The notes beneath the pieces were generated by a model. It saw only the letters and a list, made by a program, of their open reading frames with translations. It was not told where the DNA came from and did not search any database. From Deltaproteobacteria bacterium (GTDB lineage Bacteria; Myxococcota_A; UBA796; SXON01), in the NCBI GenBank assembly GCA_014191855.1, contig BJHF01000009.1:1-64000 (forward strand): a stretch of DNA of 64,000 nucleotides, given 5' to 3'. The stretch's first letter is position 1. Each line of letters opens with the position of its first letter. The position numbers and the translations under genes were made by a program. Below, one piece after another: positions 10,272 through 18,909 of this stretch.

Positions 10272-10805
10272 CTACCGCGTAGGCGCCGGGTTCCACGGGG
10301 CGACCTCGCCTTCGGCCACCGCCCGGCCAACCTTGACGTCGGCCACGAGCGTGATCCTTGCTTGAAGGCCTGGATCATCGGAGTGATGGAGCTCCCGAAT
10401 GTCGAGCAGACGCGCCTTGCCAAGCACCCACGGCGCCCCGTCTGCCGAGCCCAACTGCATGGGAATGTGCACACGCACTTCGTCGTCCGCGCGGCGGTCG
10501 CGATGGGGCAGCAATTCGGCGCCGGGGGCCAGCGCGAGCACGCCGAACACCGTGATCTCGGGGTGCCGGGCGAGCAGGGCGGCCGCTTCGGGGAAGCGCT
10601 CCAGGTTCGCAGCGAGGTCTACGCCGGGGAATTCCTGCGCCCACGGCCCCGCCGAGAACAACAACGCCAACCAGTCCCCTTTGTACATGGTCGCCGCCGG
10701 CATCGGCACCCACGCCGACCGGGGCGTGGCCAGGACCTCGGGCAACATCCTCGCCGCCAGCGCCTCCAGCTCGGGAACCGCGGCGATGTCGTTCGGCGTC
10801 AGCAT
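10272..10805 (-). CDS. Aspartyl/asparaginyl beta-hydroxylase-like 2-oxoglutarate oxygenase
   Basis: The 177-residue product has the double-stranded beta-helix signature of the Asp/Asn hydroxylase family: His101-x-Asp103 (LLPHRDR), Arg111-x-His113 (RVHIPM) and the distal ELHHSDDPGLQARITLVADV segment with His140/141 and Arg150 for iron and 2-oxoglutarate binding. Members hydroxylate protein or small-molecule side chains; the substrate here is not evident. The gene starts back to back with a radical SAM gene, 35 bases apart, and is followed by a membrane protein gene 5 bases downstream. Confidence 0.8.
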   Translation of the reverse strand: MLTPNDIAAVPELEALAARMLPEVLATPRSAWVPMPAATMYKGDWLALLFSAGPWAQEFPGVDLAANLERFPEAAALLARHPEITVFGVLALAPGAELLPHRDRRADDEVRVHIPMQLGSADGAPWVLGKARLLDIRELHHSDDPGLQARITLVADVKVGRAVAEGEVAPWNPAPTR

Positions 10806-10840
10806 CGGCGCGACCTATCCGCGGCGGTTACCCCCCGCCC

Positions 10841-11764
10841 GTGCCCCCGGCCCATGAAGACGCCGCCATCCATGCGTTCCTCCGGGGCAACCCGTCCGAG
10901 CAGTTGGCGTGGCTTCGCGCCCGAGGGCTCCCCGCGGCCACCCTGCTCGCGCTGCACAACCCCTGCGCCCAACGATGCTTCTTTTGCGCCGGCCCAGGCA
11001 CGGTGTCGGTACCCGAGGCCGAGCGCACCTCCCGAAACGCGGCCTTCGCCCAGCTCCAGGCCCGCCCGCCCGGCGTGACCCGCCTGATGATCGGCGGGAA
11101 TGAGCCGACGCTCCACCCCGACTTCGCGGTGCTCCTGCAGGCCGCGCGCCCCGCCGGCTTCACGACCCTCGAGTTGATGACGAACGGCGCCGATCTCGGC
11201 GTTCATGCCGCCACCTGGGCCGGGCTCGGCGTCACCGAGGTGATCGTGCCGCTCTACGCAGCGAGCGCGCCCCTCCACGACGGCGTGTGCGGGGCCGTGT
11301 GCTTCGATCGGGTGGTCTCCGGCCTAGACGCGGCCTTTGCCGCCGGGATTCGCGTGAGCATCCACACGCTGCTGCTGCGTCGAACCCTCGGGGAGCTTCC
11401 CGCTCTGGCCGCGTTTGTCCATCAGCGCTGGGGCACCCGACTTGGCGTGGCCCTGCTGCGTGACAAGGGGAGCTTCGATTTTGCCGGGGAAGCGCCAGCG
11501 TTTGCCGATGCGCGTCAGGCGGTGAACGCCGTCCCGGAGCCGCTGCGGCCATTCGGCATCGGCACACCACGATGTCTCGATGCAGCCGTTGTCGAAGCCC
11601 CGCTCGTGGCCGAACTCTACTTCCGTTCGCAGGTGCGATCGTACGGCCCTGGCTGCTTCGGGTGCCGGCTCCGCGAGGGGTGCGGCGGCGTGGTCGATGC
11701 GTACGTGGGTGAGGTTCATCCCGGCGATGCGCGCGGCCCGATCTCCCCGGTCAGAGGCGGGTAG
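10841..11764 (+). CDS. Radical SAM enzyme
   Basis: A canonical CxxxCxxC motif lies at Cys42, Cys46 and Cys49 (NPCAQRCFFCAGPG), followed by MIGGNEPTLHPDF, the GGEP-like S-adenosylmethionine motif of the MoaA/SPASM type, and LMTNGADL. Two further Cys-rich turns near the end (GCFGCRLREGCGG) suggest an auxiliary iron-sulfur cluster. The start is a GTG at 10841. The 307-residue length fits a compact SPASM/twitch-like enzyme that modifies a peptide or small molecule. No precursor peptide gene is visible beside it. It is divergent from the 2-oxoglutarate oxygenase and overlaps the CHAT gene by 14 bases tail to tail. Confidence 0.85.
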   Translation: MPPAHEDAAIHAFLRGNPSEQLAWLRARGLPAATLLALHNPCAQRCFFCAGPGTVSVPEAERTSRNAAFAQLQARPPGVTRLMIGGNEPTLHPDFAVLLQAARPAGFTTLELMTNGADLGVHAATWAGLGVTEVIVPLYAASAPLHDGVCGAVCFDRVVSGLDAAFAAGIRVSIHTLLLRRTLGELPALAAFVHQRWGTRLGVALLRDKGSFDFAGEAPAFADARQAVNAVPEPLRPFGIGTPRCLDAAVVEAPLVAELYFRSQVRSYGPGCFGCRLREGCGGVVDAYVGEVHPGDARGPISPVRGG

Positions 11765-14210
11765 GGCGCACCGCGGCGCCGATCGCGACGCCGGTCGCGA
11801 GGAGCAGCACACCCGCCCACCTCGGAAAGCGCCAAACCCCGCCCGGGAACGGCACCGCGCTGCCGTCTCCGACCACCATGAAGCCAGCCCACGCCGCGTA
11901 CGGCGCACCCTCGGCCGCGAGGCTGTCCTGCGCGCGGGCCAGGGCGACGTCCACGGCGAGCCCCTCGCCGAGGCCCGTCGTGAGTCGCGACACGAGCGCC
12001 TCCGATTCGGTGTCACGCATCGGCCATCGGCTCCCCACCACCACCCGCGCGCCCCCGGCCAGAAAGGACCGTGCGAGGCCGAGGACGCCCTCCCCGTCCA
12101 CCACCCGCCCGGCGGTACCGCTGCAGGCCGAGAGGATCACCACCTGGCCGTTGAGGCCGAGCGTCGCAAGGTCTCGCGGTCGCAGGGCCCCACCAAACGA
12201 GGAGAAGCGCACCTCGCTCCGATCGGGGTGGGCGATGTCTGCGACCGCGTGGGTGGCGAAGTGGAGCACGCGCCAGGACGCCGGATTCATGGCGCGCAGG
12301 GCAGCCGGGGTGGCCTCGCGCGGCTCAAGGGCCCGGCCACCGAGCCTGAACACCGAACTGCGAACCTCCGCTTCCGCGCGGGGTAGCCCAGCGTCGGCGA
12401 TCCCGAGCACCGCACCGGAAGGGCTCACGCTGGCCGCGCGGAGCCGGAGCCAAACCGCCGCCGAAGGCACCACGGAAACGGCCCTCGACCCCGAAACGCC
12501 TCGTCCGAACGCGCCCGCTAGCGGCGCGCGATGAAGGGGCCCGTCGGGCACCACCACCACCCGCGTGAAGCCTGCAGGGATCGCCTGAACCACCTGGCGA
12601 ATCCACGGATCCACCGGCTTGAGGGTTGGGCCGGAGCCATCCCTCCGCGCGAGCAGGCCGGTCCACGCGTCGAGACTCGCCGAGAGCCCCGCGGTGGCGG
12701 GCAAATCCACCACCGTGGCCGAACCACTCGTCACCACCACGGCCCACCGCCGCGCGGGAGAATCGGGGGCCAGCGTTTGGCCGGGCGGGAGCTCGAAGCT
12801 GACAAACACCTCGGAAGGGCCAAGGGCGGCCTGCAGGGTGGAGAGCGAGGTCGGGCCGGGCTCCTGGCCGAACGCCTTCCCCAGGATCCCGGCCGTGCCC
12901 CCGATCTCCGCCAAGCGGTCCCGCAGCTCCCGAGCGCGGAGGCGCTCCAAAACGCCGAATGCTCCCGCCACATCGTCGCGCTCCAAGAAGCCCGTCGCGA
13001 GCAGATCGTAGGCGTACCGGCCCATCGCGCCTACGCTCGCTCGGCCCTCCTCGCTCATCTGCCGGTCTCGGGTGAGCTCCGTTTCCGCGATGGCCGCCTC
13101 GGTAACCGCCTCCGCGTCGCGGCTCGCAGACTGCCAGCGCAGCGCGGCCGCGACGAGCCGCGCGTTGAGCGCAGCGTCCTCTTGACCACCCAACCCCGCT
13201 TGGGCGACGGCCGCGTCTGCCTTGGCGATCGCGCCCAACCAGTCACTGCGGAACATCGCCGTTGCGAGGCCGGACATGCCGTAGAGCGCGGCCTCCGGCG
13301 CCCCGACGGCGCCGTAGCCTTCGACGCACCGCTGCCACTCTGCAGCCGCCGCCGGGTTGCCCGGCCCCAACGCCCGGCCGAGCGTGCAGTGCGCGCCTGC
13401 GACGCTGTACCCGTTCCCGGCCCGCTCGGCCGCCGCGAGCGCCGACCGCGCCTCGGTTTCGGCGGCTCCCGCGGGCGCGTCGTCCGGCTCCGCCAGATAC
13501 CGCTGCGCGAGGTTCAGCCGGGATGTGGCCTCGACGTACGCGTCCCCCTCCGAAACGGCCAGAAGCACCATTCTCCGGCGCAGATCCAGCTCTTCTTCGG
13601 GGCGAGCGGTGAGCCCTGCTAGCCCGCCGAGCACATGCAGCACGAGGAGTCGAAGCTGGTACGGGCCGTCGGGAAACGCGGCGGCCTCGGCGCCGCGCGC
13701 GAGCGTCCAGGCGCGGTCATAGTCGCCGCCAGTGCGCCAGAGGTGGCGGGCAAGCTGCGCTTGTGCGGTGGCGACCAGGATCGGCGACGACGCCTCACGC
13801 GCGTTCGCCAGCGCCTCGTCGAGGAGCGCCTGCACCTCCGCCGGTGACGCGCCCTTGTTCCAGCGGAAATTCGCGAGCCCGAAGCGGGATTGCGCCTCGC
13901 CATCCGGTGCGTGCATCGAGGCGAATACCTCGATCGCGTGCAGATAGGTGGCCTCCGCGCGCGGATCCGCCTGATCCGAACGGACGTGCGCCAGCACCAC
14001 TTCCGCCCACGGATCGCCCGTCGCGACGCCGGCTGCGAGGCGCTCCGTAGCAGTTTCCCAGCTCGCGCCCCTCCGCGCCGCCATGTAGTAGCAGCGCCAG
14101 CCCTCGTAGCGGCTCGACGCCGCCGACAACGCGGCGTCGCAGGCCTCGAACGCGTCCGCCGCCCGCGCTGGGGCGGGGAGGAGGAACAGCGCAAGCAATG
14201 CGGCGATCAA
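11751..14210 (-). CDS. Exported TPR-CHAT protease-like protein with C-terminal membrane anchor
   Basis: The 819-residue protein starts with a signal-like sequence (IAALLALFLLPAPARAAD), has about 500 residues of TPR-like helical repeats, then a caspase-like CHAT domain. The catalytic dyad is intact: His654 in LHFATHAVAD and Cys696 in VILSACSGTAG. A hydrophobic helix at about 798-814 precedes a short basic tail, so the CHAT domain may be anchored from outside the cytoplasm. I start at the TTG at 14210, one base after the stop of the anti-sigma gene; the open frame continuing to 14642 is anti-sigma sequence in another frame. It is the last gene of an ECF sigma/anti-sigma/TPR-CHAT unit. Confidence 0.83.
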   Translation of the reverse strand: MIAALLALFLLPAPARAADAFEACDAALSAASSRYEGWRCYYMAARRGASWETATERLAAGVATGDPWAEVVLAHVRSDQADPRAEATYLHAIEVFASMHAPDGEAQSRFGLANFRWNKGASPAEVQALLDEALANAREASSPILVATAQAQLARHLWRTGGDYDRAWTLARGAEAAAFPDGPYQLRLLVLHVLGGLAGLTARPEEELDLRRRMVLLAVSEGDAYVEATSRLNLAQRYLAEPDDAPAGAAETEARSALAAAERAGNGYSVAGAHCTLGRALGPGNPAAAAEWQRCVEGYGAVGAPEAALYGMSGLATAMFRSDWLGAIAKADAAVAQAGLGGQEDAALNARLVAAALRWQSASRDAEAVTEAAIAETELTRDRQMSEEGRASVGAMGRYAYDLLATGFLERDDVAGAFGVLERLRARELRDRLAEIGGTAGILGKAFGQEPGPTSLSTLQAALGPSEVFVSFELPPGQTLAPDSPARRWAVVVTSGSATVVDLPATAGLSASLDAWTGLLARRDGSGPTLKPVDPWIRQVVQAIPAGFTRVVVVPDGPLHRAPLAGAFGRGVSGSRAVSVVPSAAVWLRLRAASVSPSGAVLGIADAGLPRAEAEVRSSVFRLGGRALEPREATPAALRAMNPASWRVLHFATHAVADIAHPDRSEVRFSSFGGALRPRDLATLGLNGQVVILSACSGTAGRVVDGEGVLGLARSFLAGGARVVVGSRWPMRDTESEALVSRLTTGLGEGLAVDVALARAQDSLAAEGAPYAAWAGFMVVGDGSAVPFPGGVWRFPRWAGVLLLATGVAIGAAVRPTRL

Positions 14211-14211
14211 T

Positions 14212-14877
14212 TCAGCGCAGGCGCACGTCGAAGGTAGCGGAGCGTGTGCGATCCCCGCTCGCGGCGAGGGTTTCCACCTGCCAGTAGAGCGTGGCGCCGG
14301 AGGCCACCCCCGCGAGCGCCTCGACCGGCACCGTGTACGTTGGCCCAGACCGCGGCTCCGACTCGTGCACCTTGGCCAGCGACGCGTCCGAGATCCGGAT
14401 GATGTACCGGTCATCTGCCGCACCGCCCGTCCACGACAGCGTGAACGCCTCACGAGGCAGCTCGCTCCCGTTCGGCACGGCCGCCGCCACCTCGCCCAGC
14501 GAGGCGGCCGCGCGCCAGGGATCCTCGGCCGGTGAGAAGGGCTGGACGTAGAACAACAATGCCGCGGCCAGCGCGAGTCCTGCAGCCAGCGGCGCCGCCC
14601 ACCAGCGCGCCGGGCCCGGCACAACCACCCCTGCGCCCGCACCGGGAGCCGATCCCGCCGCCGCGTTCACAACGCTCGCCTGCACGTCCATCGCCATCCG
14701 CCAGGCCTCGCTGCACGGGCCACAAACGCGGATGTGATCCACGACGGCTTCGCGCTCTGCGACTGGGGTCGTTCCCGCCAACGCGTCGTAGATCGCCCCG
14801 GATTCGGGGCACGGGGATCGGGGCGGCTCGTCGGCCAACCGCGCCCAGGCCTGCCGCAAGTCCGCGTCGTCGCTCAT
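14212..14877 (-). CDS. Zinc-finger anti-sigma factor, membrane-anchored
   Basis: The 221-residue protein has an N-terminal cytoplasmic segment with the ZAS-type H-x3-C-x2-C motif (DHIRVCGPC), one transmembrane helix (AAPLAAGLALAAALLFYV, about 93-110) and an extracytoplasmic beta-rich domain resembling a fibronectin type III fold (FTLSWTGGAADDRYIIRI and LYWQVETL). Known ZAS proteins bind and inhibit their cognate ECF sigma factor until released. Its ATG overlaps the sigma factor stop as ATGA, a strong sign that the pair is functional. The periplasmic domain could sense ligands or cell-wall state. Confidence 0.85.
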   Translation of the reverse strand: MSDDADLRQAWARLADEPPRSPCPESGAIYDALAGTTPVAEREAVVDHIRVCGPCSEAWRMAMDVQASVVNAAAGSAPGAGAGVVVPGPARWWAAPLAAGLALAAALLFYVQPFSPAEDPWRAAASLGEVAAAVPNGSELPREAFTLSWTGGAADDRYIIRISDASLAKVHESEPRSGPTYTVPVEALAGVASGATLYWQVETLAASGDRTRSATFDVRLR

Positions 14878-15398
14878 GGCGACACCCCTTTGCCTGCGAG
14901 GCAGCTTCGGAGCCCCTCCAATCCACGGTATACCAGGTTCTCGGCGTTCTTGAGCGCCGTGTCCAGCACGCGGGCGATCTCGGGGACGGTGTTGCCCTCA
15001 AGATAAAGCCCCACCGCACGGCACCTCGCCTCGTTCAGGCCCGCGAGGCAATCCCGGATCGCCTCGCCCACCTGACGCCCCTCCGCGATCCTGCCGGGGT
15101 TGTCGGCCGGGGCAGCGCTCGGCGCGTCGGGAACTTCCTCGCCGGAGTCCATCTTTCTAGCGCGCCGACGCCGAATTTCATCGATAGTGGCGCAGTACGC
15201 CACCCGGTTGAGGTAGGTGGCGTTCACGACGGTGGCGCCGCCTTCCACCACGCGCAGCATCGCGTGCTGCACGATGTCGTCCGCGTCGCTGCGCAGCCAG
15301 GCCGGGCAGTGCCGGGCCACCGCGCCCACGAGGCGTCGACGCACCTCGGCGTGATCGTCGGCGCGAACGTCGCGGCGGGGGATCGGGGTTCCTAGCAT
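14874..15398 (-). CDS. ECF-type RNA polymerase sigma factor
   Basis: The 174-residue protein shows region 2 (DADDIVQHAMLRVVEG, then TYLNRVAYCATIDEIRRRRAR) and region 4 with a helix-turn-helix (LNEARCRAVGLYLEGNTVPEIARVLDTALKNAENLVYRGLEGL, here quoted only by its ends at about residues 116-160). The ATG at 15398 is preferred over upstream in-frame starts because it gives the usual ECF length. It is coupled to the zinc-finger anti-sigma by an ATGA overlap and through it to the TPR-CHAT gene. The sigma factor probably controls this unit and others elsewhere. Confidence 0.88.
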   Translation of the reverse strand: MLGTPIPRRDVRADDHAEVRRRLVGAVARHCPAWLRSDADDIVQHAMLRVVEGGATVVNATYLNRVAYCATIDEIRRRRARKMDSGEEVPDAPSAAPADNPGRIAEGRQVGEAIRDCLAGLNEARCRAVGLYLEGNTVPEIARVLDTALKNAENLVYRGLEGLRSCLAGKGVSP

Positions 15399-15518
15399 CC
15401 GCGAGCGGAGTGTCCCAGAAGCGCGCGAACGCGTCAACGTCCGTGGTGTTGCGGCGCGCGAGTACGGGCGGGGAACGCCCCTTCCTCGCCACCCCGACCG
15501 CACCGCACCGCGCTCCAC

Positions 15519-15953
15519 CTAGTACCCCGGATCGATGATGAACCCCGGATCGATGATGAACCCCGGATCGATGATGCAGCCCCCGCAGCTCGCAGGAAGG
15601 CTCGCAGCCTGGCTGCCGCCCACGTTCACGCTTCCCGACAGCGATCCCCCCGCCGCGCTTACGACGTCGGCCCACGGCACGTAGTTCGCCCCGTCGATCG
15701 TCGTTACTCCGGTGGAAATCGTCCCACCGGACGTCGTGAGCTTGTTGCCGTCGACGCGCACCGAGAGCCCGTTTCGGGACGACGCCAGCGCGCTTTTGAG
15801 CGTTTCGACCTTGACGTAGGCCACGCCCCGCGAGATTCGCGCCGCCGACGTGACCTGCCGCCCGTTGACCGTGAGGCGCTCGGAGTCGATGGAGCCGCGG
15901 TCGCCCGCGTGAGAGACACTGACGATGAAGGAGATGACGAGAGACAGAAGCAT
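15519..15953 (-). CDS. Secreted stalk-domain-like protein with C-terminal IIDPGF repeats
   Basis: The 144-residue protein has a signal peptide (MLLSLVISFIVSVSHAG) and a domain resembling two halves of the copper amine oxidase N-terminal/stalk fold (LTVNGRQVTSAARISRGVAY and TIDGANYVPWADVV). It then has Cys-Gly-Gly-Cys followed by exactly three copies of IIDPGF/Y at the C-terminus. GGAGG lies 7 bases before the chosen ATG. Stalk domains are often cell-wall or surface associated. The tripled hexapeptide is encoded by a perfect 18-base tandem repeat. It lies between the halogenase-like gene (43 bases upstream) and the ECF sigma gene. Confidence 0.7.
   Translation of the reverse strand: MLLSLVISFIVSVSHAGDRGSIDSERLTVNGRQVTSAARISRGVAYVKVETLKSALASSRNGLSVRVDGNKLTTSGGTISTGVTTIDGANYVPWADVVSAAGGSLSGSVNVGGSQAASLPASCGGCIIDPGFIIDPGFIIDPGY
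15525..15578. repeat. 18-base tandem repeat, three copies
   Basis: Units at 15525-15542, 15543-15560 and 15561-15578 read CCCCGGATCGATGATGAA, the third differing at one base near its end. The repeat codes for the IIDPGF units at the C-terminus of the secreted stalk-like protein. Near identity at the DNA level suggests recent expansion or slippage. Confidence 0.9.
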
Positions 15954-15996
15954 GGACACCCTCCGCCACCTCAACGGGGGGCGGGCCGCGATCCCC

Positions 15997-17697
15997 TCAC
16001 CGCTCCGCGAGGCCGCGCTCAACCAGCCCCTCGACGACCCCACGGACATAGCGCACCAGGGCGGGCTCGTGCTCGATGCCAAGGTGTAAAGTCCCATCCA
16101 ACCTACGAACCAGCGACGCGAGGTCGTGGTTTCCATCGAGCCAGGCGAAGAGCGGCGCCATCGACCGGGGAACGAACAGTCTCCGTACGAGCGCATCGCC
16201 GCCGTGCGCGGCCGGCGTGTGGACCTCTACTCGAAGCGCGGGGATCATCCGACCGGATCCGTCCACCGGCACGGCGCTCGCGCGCAGCTCGGCACGGCCG
16301 AGGAGCCTTGGGCGGTCGCTGCTTTTCAGGCGAGGGCGGCTTGGAGGGGGTGGCGCGGCTGCAGGGTTCACCAGCCGCCGGAACGCGTCCTCGAAAAACG
16401 GCTCGCCGAACATCCCGTTGGGTTCACGGAAAACGGAGCGACGCGCGGCGAAACCCGTCGCGAAGGCGGTGAACGCGTGGCGGTCATGGGCCTGCGAGGG
16501 GAAGCCCGCGTCGGCCACCTGCCGGCGGGCCTCACCCCACCAGGCGTCCGGGCGCTCGTTGAACCGATAGAAGAACCAGGTGACCTCGCGAAACGCCCTG
16601 AGGGTATCGAGCACGTGGTCGGCGTAGGCGCCGAGCACGGTCGCTTCGTCGAGCCGCGGGTCGCCGCCGAGCAAGGTACGCAGGCCATACGCCAAGATCC
16701 GCGCGCCCGACTGCCCGAGGAAGCACCCGACCGAGAGGATCGGGTCCACGAATCCGGCGGCGTCGCCCACTCGCGCGAAGCCGGGACGAACGATGGAGCT
16801 TGACAGGTAGGAATAGTCGCGGATGACGTGGACGAGCGGCGCGCCTTCCGCGTAGGGGACAAGCGTCGCATCGTGCAGCAGTCGCGACAGCTCCGGACAC
16901 GACTGGATCGCGGCGGCGAACCGGGCGTCGGGCCGGTCACCCTGCAGGTCGTCGCGATGCATCACCACGCCCACGGAGACCAGATCCGGCCGGATTGGAA
17001 AATACCAGGACCACCCGTACTCATGCGCGACGATGAACGCGCGGGAGCTCTCCCACGTGCCGTTGAGCTCCGGCTCGAAGTGGAAGCCCCGGAAGTAGCC
17101 CCACGCGGCGATGTTCTGGAGGTGGGGGTCCACCACGCGGTCGGCGAGGCTCCCGCACAAGCCGGCTTGCCCCGTCGCGTCCACCACGAAGCGCGCGTGG
17201 TGCTCGGTGCCGTCCTCCATCCGCACGCCGACCACGCGGCCTTCGGCCTCAAGCAGGGAACGCACGGCGCCCACCACCACCTCGGCACCCAGCGCCCGCG
17301 CATTGTCGAGGAGGATCGTGTCGTACACGGCGCGGTCAACGTGCCACGTGAACGCGGTTTGTACGCCCTTGGCGTCAACCGGCCGAAGCTCGTCGAGGCT
17401 CGCGAAGATCATGTGCCACGGCTCGGGGCTCAGCCCCCAACGGAACGTCGCTCCGTACTTCTTCACGAAGCCCGCCGCGGCCACCGCCTCGTACGCGCCC
17501 ATCTCGTCCAGTACGAGGTTGATGTCGGATACCAGCGTTTCGCCGACGTGGAAGCGGGGGAAGGTTTCCCGCTCCACGATGCGGACGCGGGATTGTGGAC
17601 GATGGCGCAGGAGGATCGAGGCGAGCGTGGCGCCAGCAGGGCCGCCGCCGATGACGAGCACGTCGAGGGGGGTGGGGCTGGGGGTCTGGAGCGGCAT
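15997..17697 (-). CDS. Flavin-dependent halogenase-like monooxygenase
   Basis: The 566-residue flavoprotein has a FAD-binding GGGPAGATLA motif near the N-terminus, FHVGETL shortly after, and WSWYFP at residues 229-234, which matches the W-x-W-x-I/F-P fingerprint of flavin-dependent halogenases and blocks the monooxygenase route. VGDAAGFVDPILSVGC is the second FAD motif. The last 100 residues form an extra domain (about 470-566) resembling a winged-helix or PqqD-like carrier-binding module. The ATG at 17697 is chosen because upstream sequence is low-complexity. The substrate may be an aromatic, possibly tethered to a carrier. The catalytic Lys of tryptophan halogenases cannot be placed with certainty, so an oxidoreductase is possible. 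Confidence 0.75.
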   Translation of the reverse strand: MPLQTPSPTPLDVLVIGGGPAGATLASILLRHRPQSRVRIVERETFPRFHVGETLVSDINLVLDEMGAYEAVAAAGFVKKYGATFRWGLSPEPWHMIFASLDELRPVDAKGVQTAFTWHVDRAVYDTILLDNARALGAEVVVGAVRSLLEAEGRVVGVRMEDGTEHHARFVVDATGQAGLCGSLADRVVDPHLQNIAAWGYFRGFHFEPELNGTWESSRAFIVAHEYGWSWYFPIRPDLVSVGVVMHRDDLQGDRPDARFAAAIQSCPELSRLLHDATLVPYAEGAPLVHVIRDYSYLSSSIVRPGFARVGDAAGFVDPILSVGCFLGQSGARILAYGLRTLLGGDPRLDEATVLGAYADHVLDTLRAFREVTWFFYRFNERPDAWWGEARRQVADAGFPSQAHDRHAFTAFATGFAARRSVFREPNGMFGEPFFEDAFRRLVNPAAAPPPPSRPRLKSSDRPRLLGRAELRASAVPVDGSGRMIPALRVEVHTPAAHGGDALVRRLFVPRSMAPLFAWLDGNHDLASLVRRLDGTLHLGIEHEPALVRYVRGVVEGLVERGLAER

Positions 17698-18033
17698 GGC
17701 GCGAGGAGGGTAACCGACACGCGTTGCCGCCCTGTAGCGGCCGGTCCCCGTGCCGGCCGCCCCGCGGTTGGCGAGTTGATGCCGCGTCACGACGATCCGC
17801 TCTCCTTGCGCAGTGGGTGGCGCTGCAGCCCTCCCGCAACGGGAATCCGTTGGCCGACTGCGCGCGGCCGGCACAAAGGCGCTCCGCACCCGGCAGAACC
17901 GCAGCGCGTTGCTCGCCGACGAAGCGCGACTTCGATTCCTGGACGAGGCGTACCGACACATGAAAGCCGGGCATGATCCAAGCCACTTCCGGCCGGCCGG
18001 CAGCGCCGCGGCAACCGAGGCTGCCGAGGAACT
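17698..18033. other. 336-base gap with a possible small + strand ORF
   Basis: The gap separates the halogenase-like gene from the upstream unknown gene on the minus strand. A plus-strand frame at 17813-18070 (85 residues, GTG start) has a plausible helical middle (RSALLADEARLRFLDEAYRH) and GC-rich third positions, but it overlaps the end of the unknown gene and lacks a clear ribosome site. I do not call it a gene. No terminator or promoter is evident. Confidence 0.3.
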
Positions 18034-18909
18034 TCAAGCGCCGCCGGGGGCCCGCCCCTCCAACCGATAATACCCCGTCCCAATCAAGCCCTCCCCCGGC
18101 CTCCAAAGCCGTGAAACATAGGTCGGGCGCAGCCTGAGCCCCAGGCGCGCCGCCGCCCGGAAGTGGTCCGCGAGTCGCGACGCGAGCTGCGCGCCCGCGA
18201 GCTCGGCCAGCCGTTCGGGCGCGCGGTCCACCTTCACGTGGAGAGTAACGTCGCGAAGCACGCCCGCCTGCCCCCGCTCGCTCACGACGAATTCGCCCGG
18301 GGGGGTGCTGAGGTCATCGGGGAGCGACTCGCCCCAGGCGACGAGCGGGTCGGCGCCGAGGGTGCGGAGGTGGGCGAGGGCTTGGGCGTGGGGGAGCTGG
18401 AAGTAGTGTTTGATCGGGGGTGGTCCGCCACGGGGGGCCGCCCCAAGATCCAACGCCGCGAAGTCCGCCACGAGCCCCCCTCTCCCGCTCCGCGGCACCC
18501 CAACCCGCGCTTCCTGGAACCGAGAGCGGGGGGAGCAGGCAAGCGCGGCCTCTACGACTGCCACCCCCTCCCCATACACATACAGCTTCGCCCGGTCGCC
18601 ATCCCGCCCCACCTGGAGATGCACCCCCTGCAAGGCCGCTTCCAACGCCCGCACCTCCGACGGAAGCGCGCCCCACCGCTCCAACACCGCAAACACCGCC
18701 CCCACCGGCGCCCGCTGCTCGTCCACGTTCCACGCGAACCGCAGCGCCTCCGAACCCTCCCGCACGCTCCACTCCGCCGCCTGGATCGCGGGGGTTATTC
18801 CGGGTCCACTGGCGTACGGGTCGCGACCGGGGATCGTTTCAAGCGCGTCGGCGATGGCGGCGCCGCCCACGGGATCGAGCCGCCCCAACCAGCGGCGAAC
18901 TAACTCCAC
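18034..18909 (-). CDS. Unrecognised protein in the FAD-oxidase/halogenase group
   Basis: The 291-residue product starts at a GTG (18909) that overlaps the stop of the upstream FAD-linked oxidase by 10 bases, so the pair is translationally coupled. The sequence alternates amphipathic helices with beta strands containing charged-aromatic patterns (RAKLYVYGEG, IKHYFQLP, LRDVTLHVKVDR, GTGYYRLEG). Such repeated Lys-x-Tyr strands are reminiscent of ABBA-fold aromatic prenyltransferases, but the resemblance is faint and I would not assign it. No signal peptide or membrane helix is visible, so it is probably cytoplasmic. The longer frame to 19320 is antisense-like Arg/Gly sequence inside the oxidase gene. 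Confidence 0.7.
   Translation of the reverse strand: MELVRRWLGRLDPVGGAAIADALETIPGRDPYASGPGITPAIQAAEWSVREGSEALRFAWNVDEQRAPVGAVFAVLERWGALPSEVRALEAALQGVHLQVGRDGDRAKLYVYGEGVAVVEAALACSPRSRFQEARVGVPRSGRGGLVADFAALDLGAAPRGGPPPIKHYFQLPHAQALAHLRTLGADPLVAWGESLPDDLSTPPGEFVVSERGQAGVLRDVTLHVKVDRAPERLAELAGAQLASRLADHFRAAARLGLRLRPTYVSRLWRPGEGLIGTGYYRLEGRAPGGA

Noticed and set aside
17813-18070. 85-codon plus-strand ORF
   Set aside because: No ribosome site, overlaps the end of a coupled minus-strand gene, and no recognisable domain; noted only in the gap entry.
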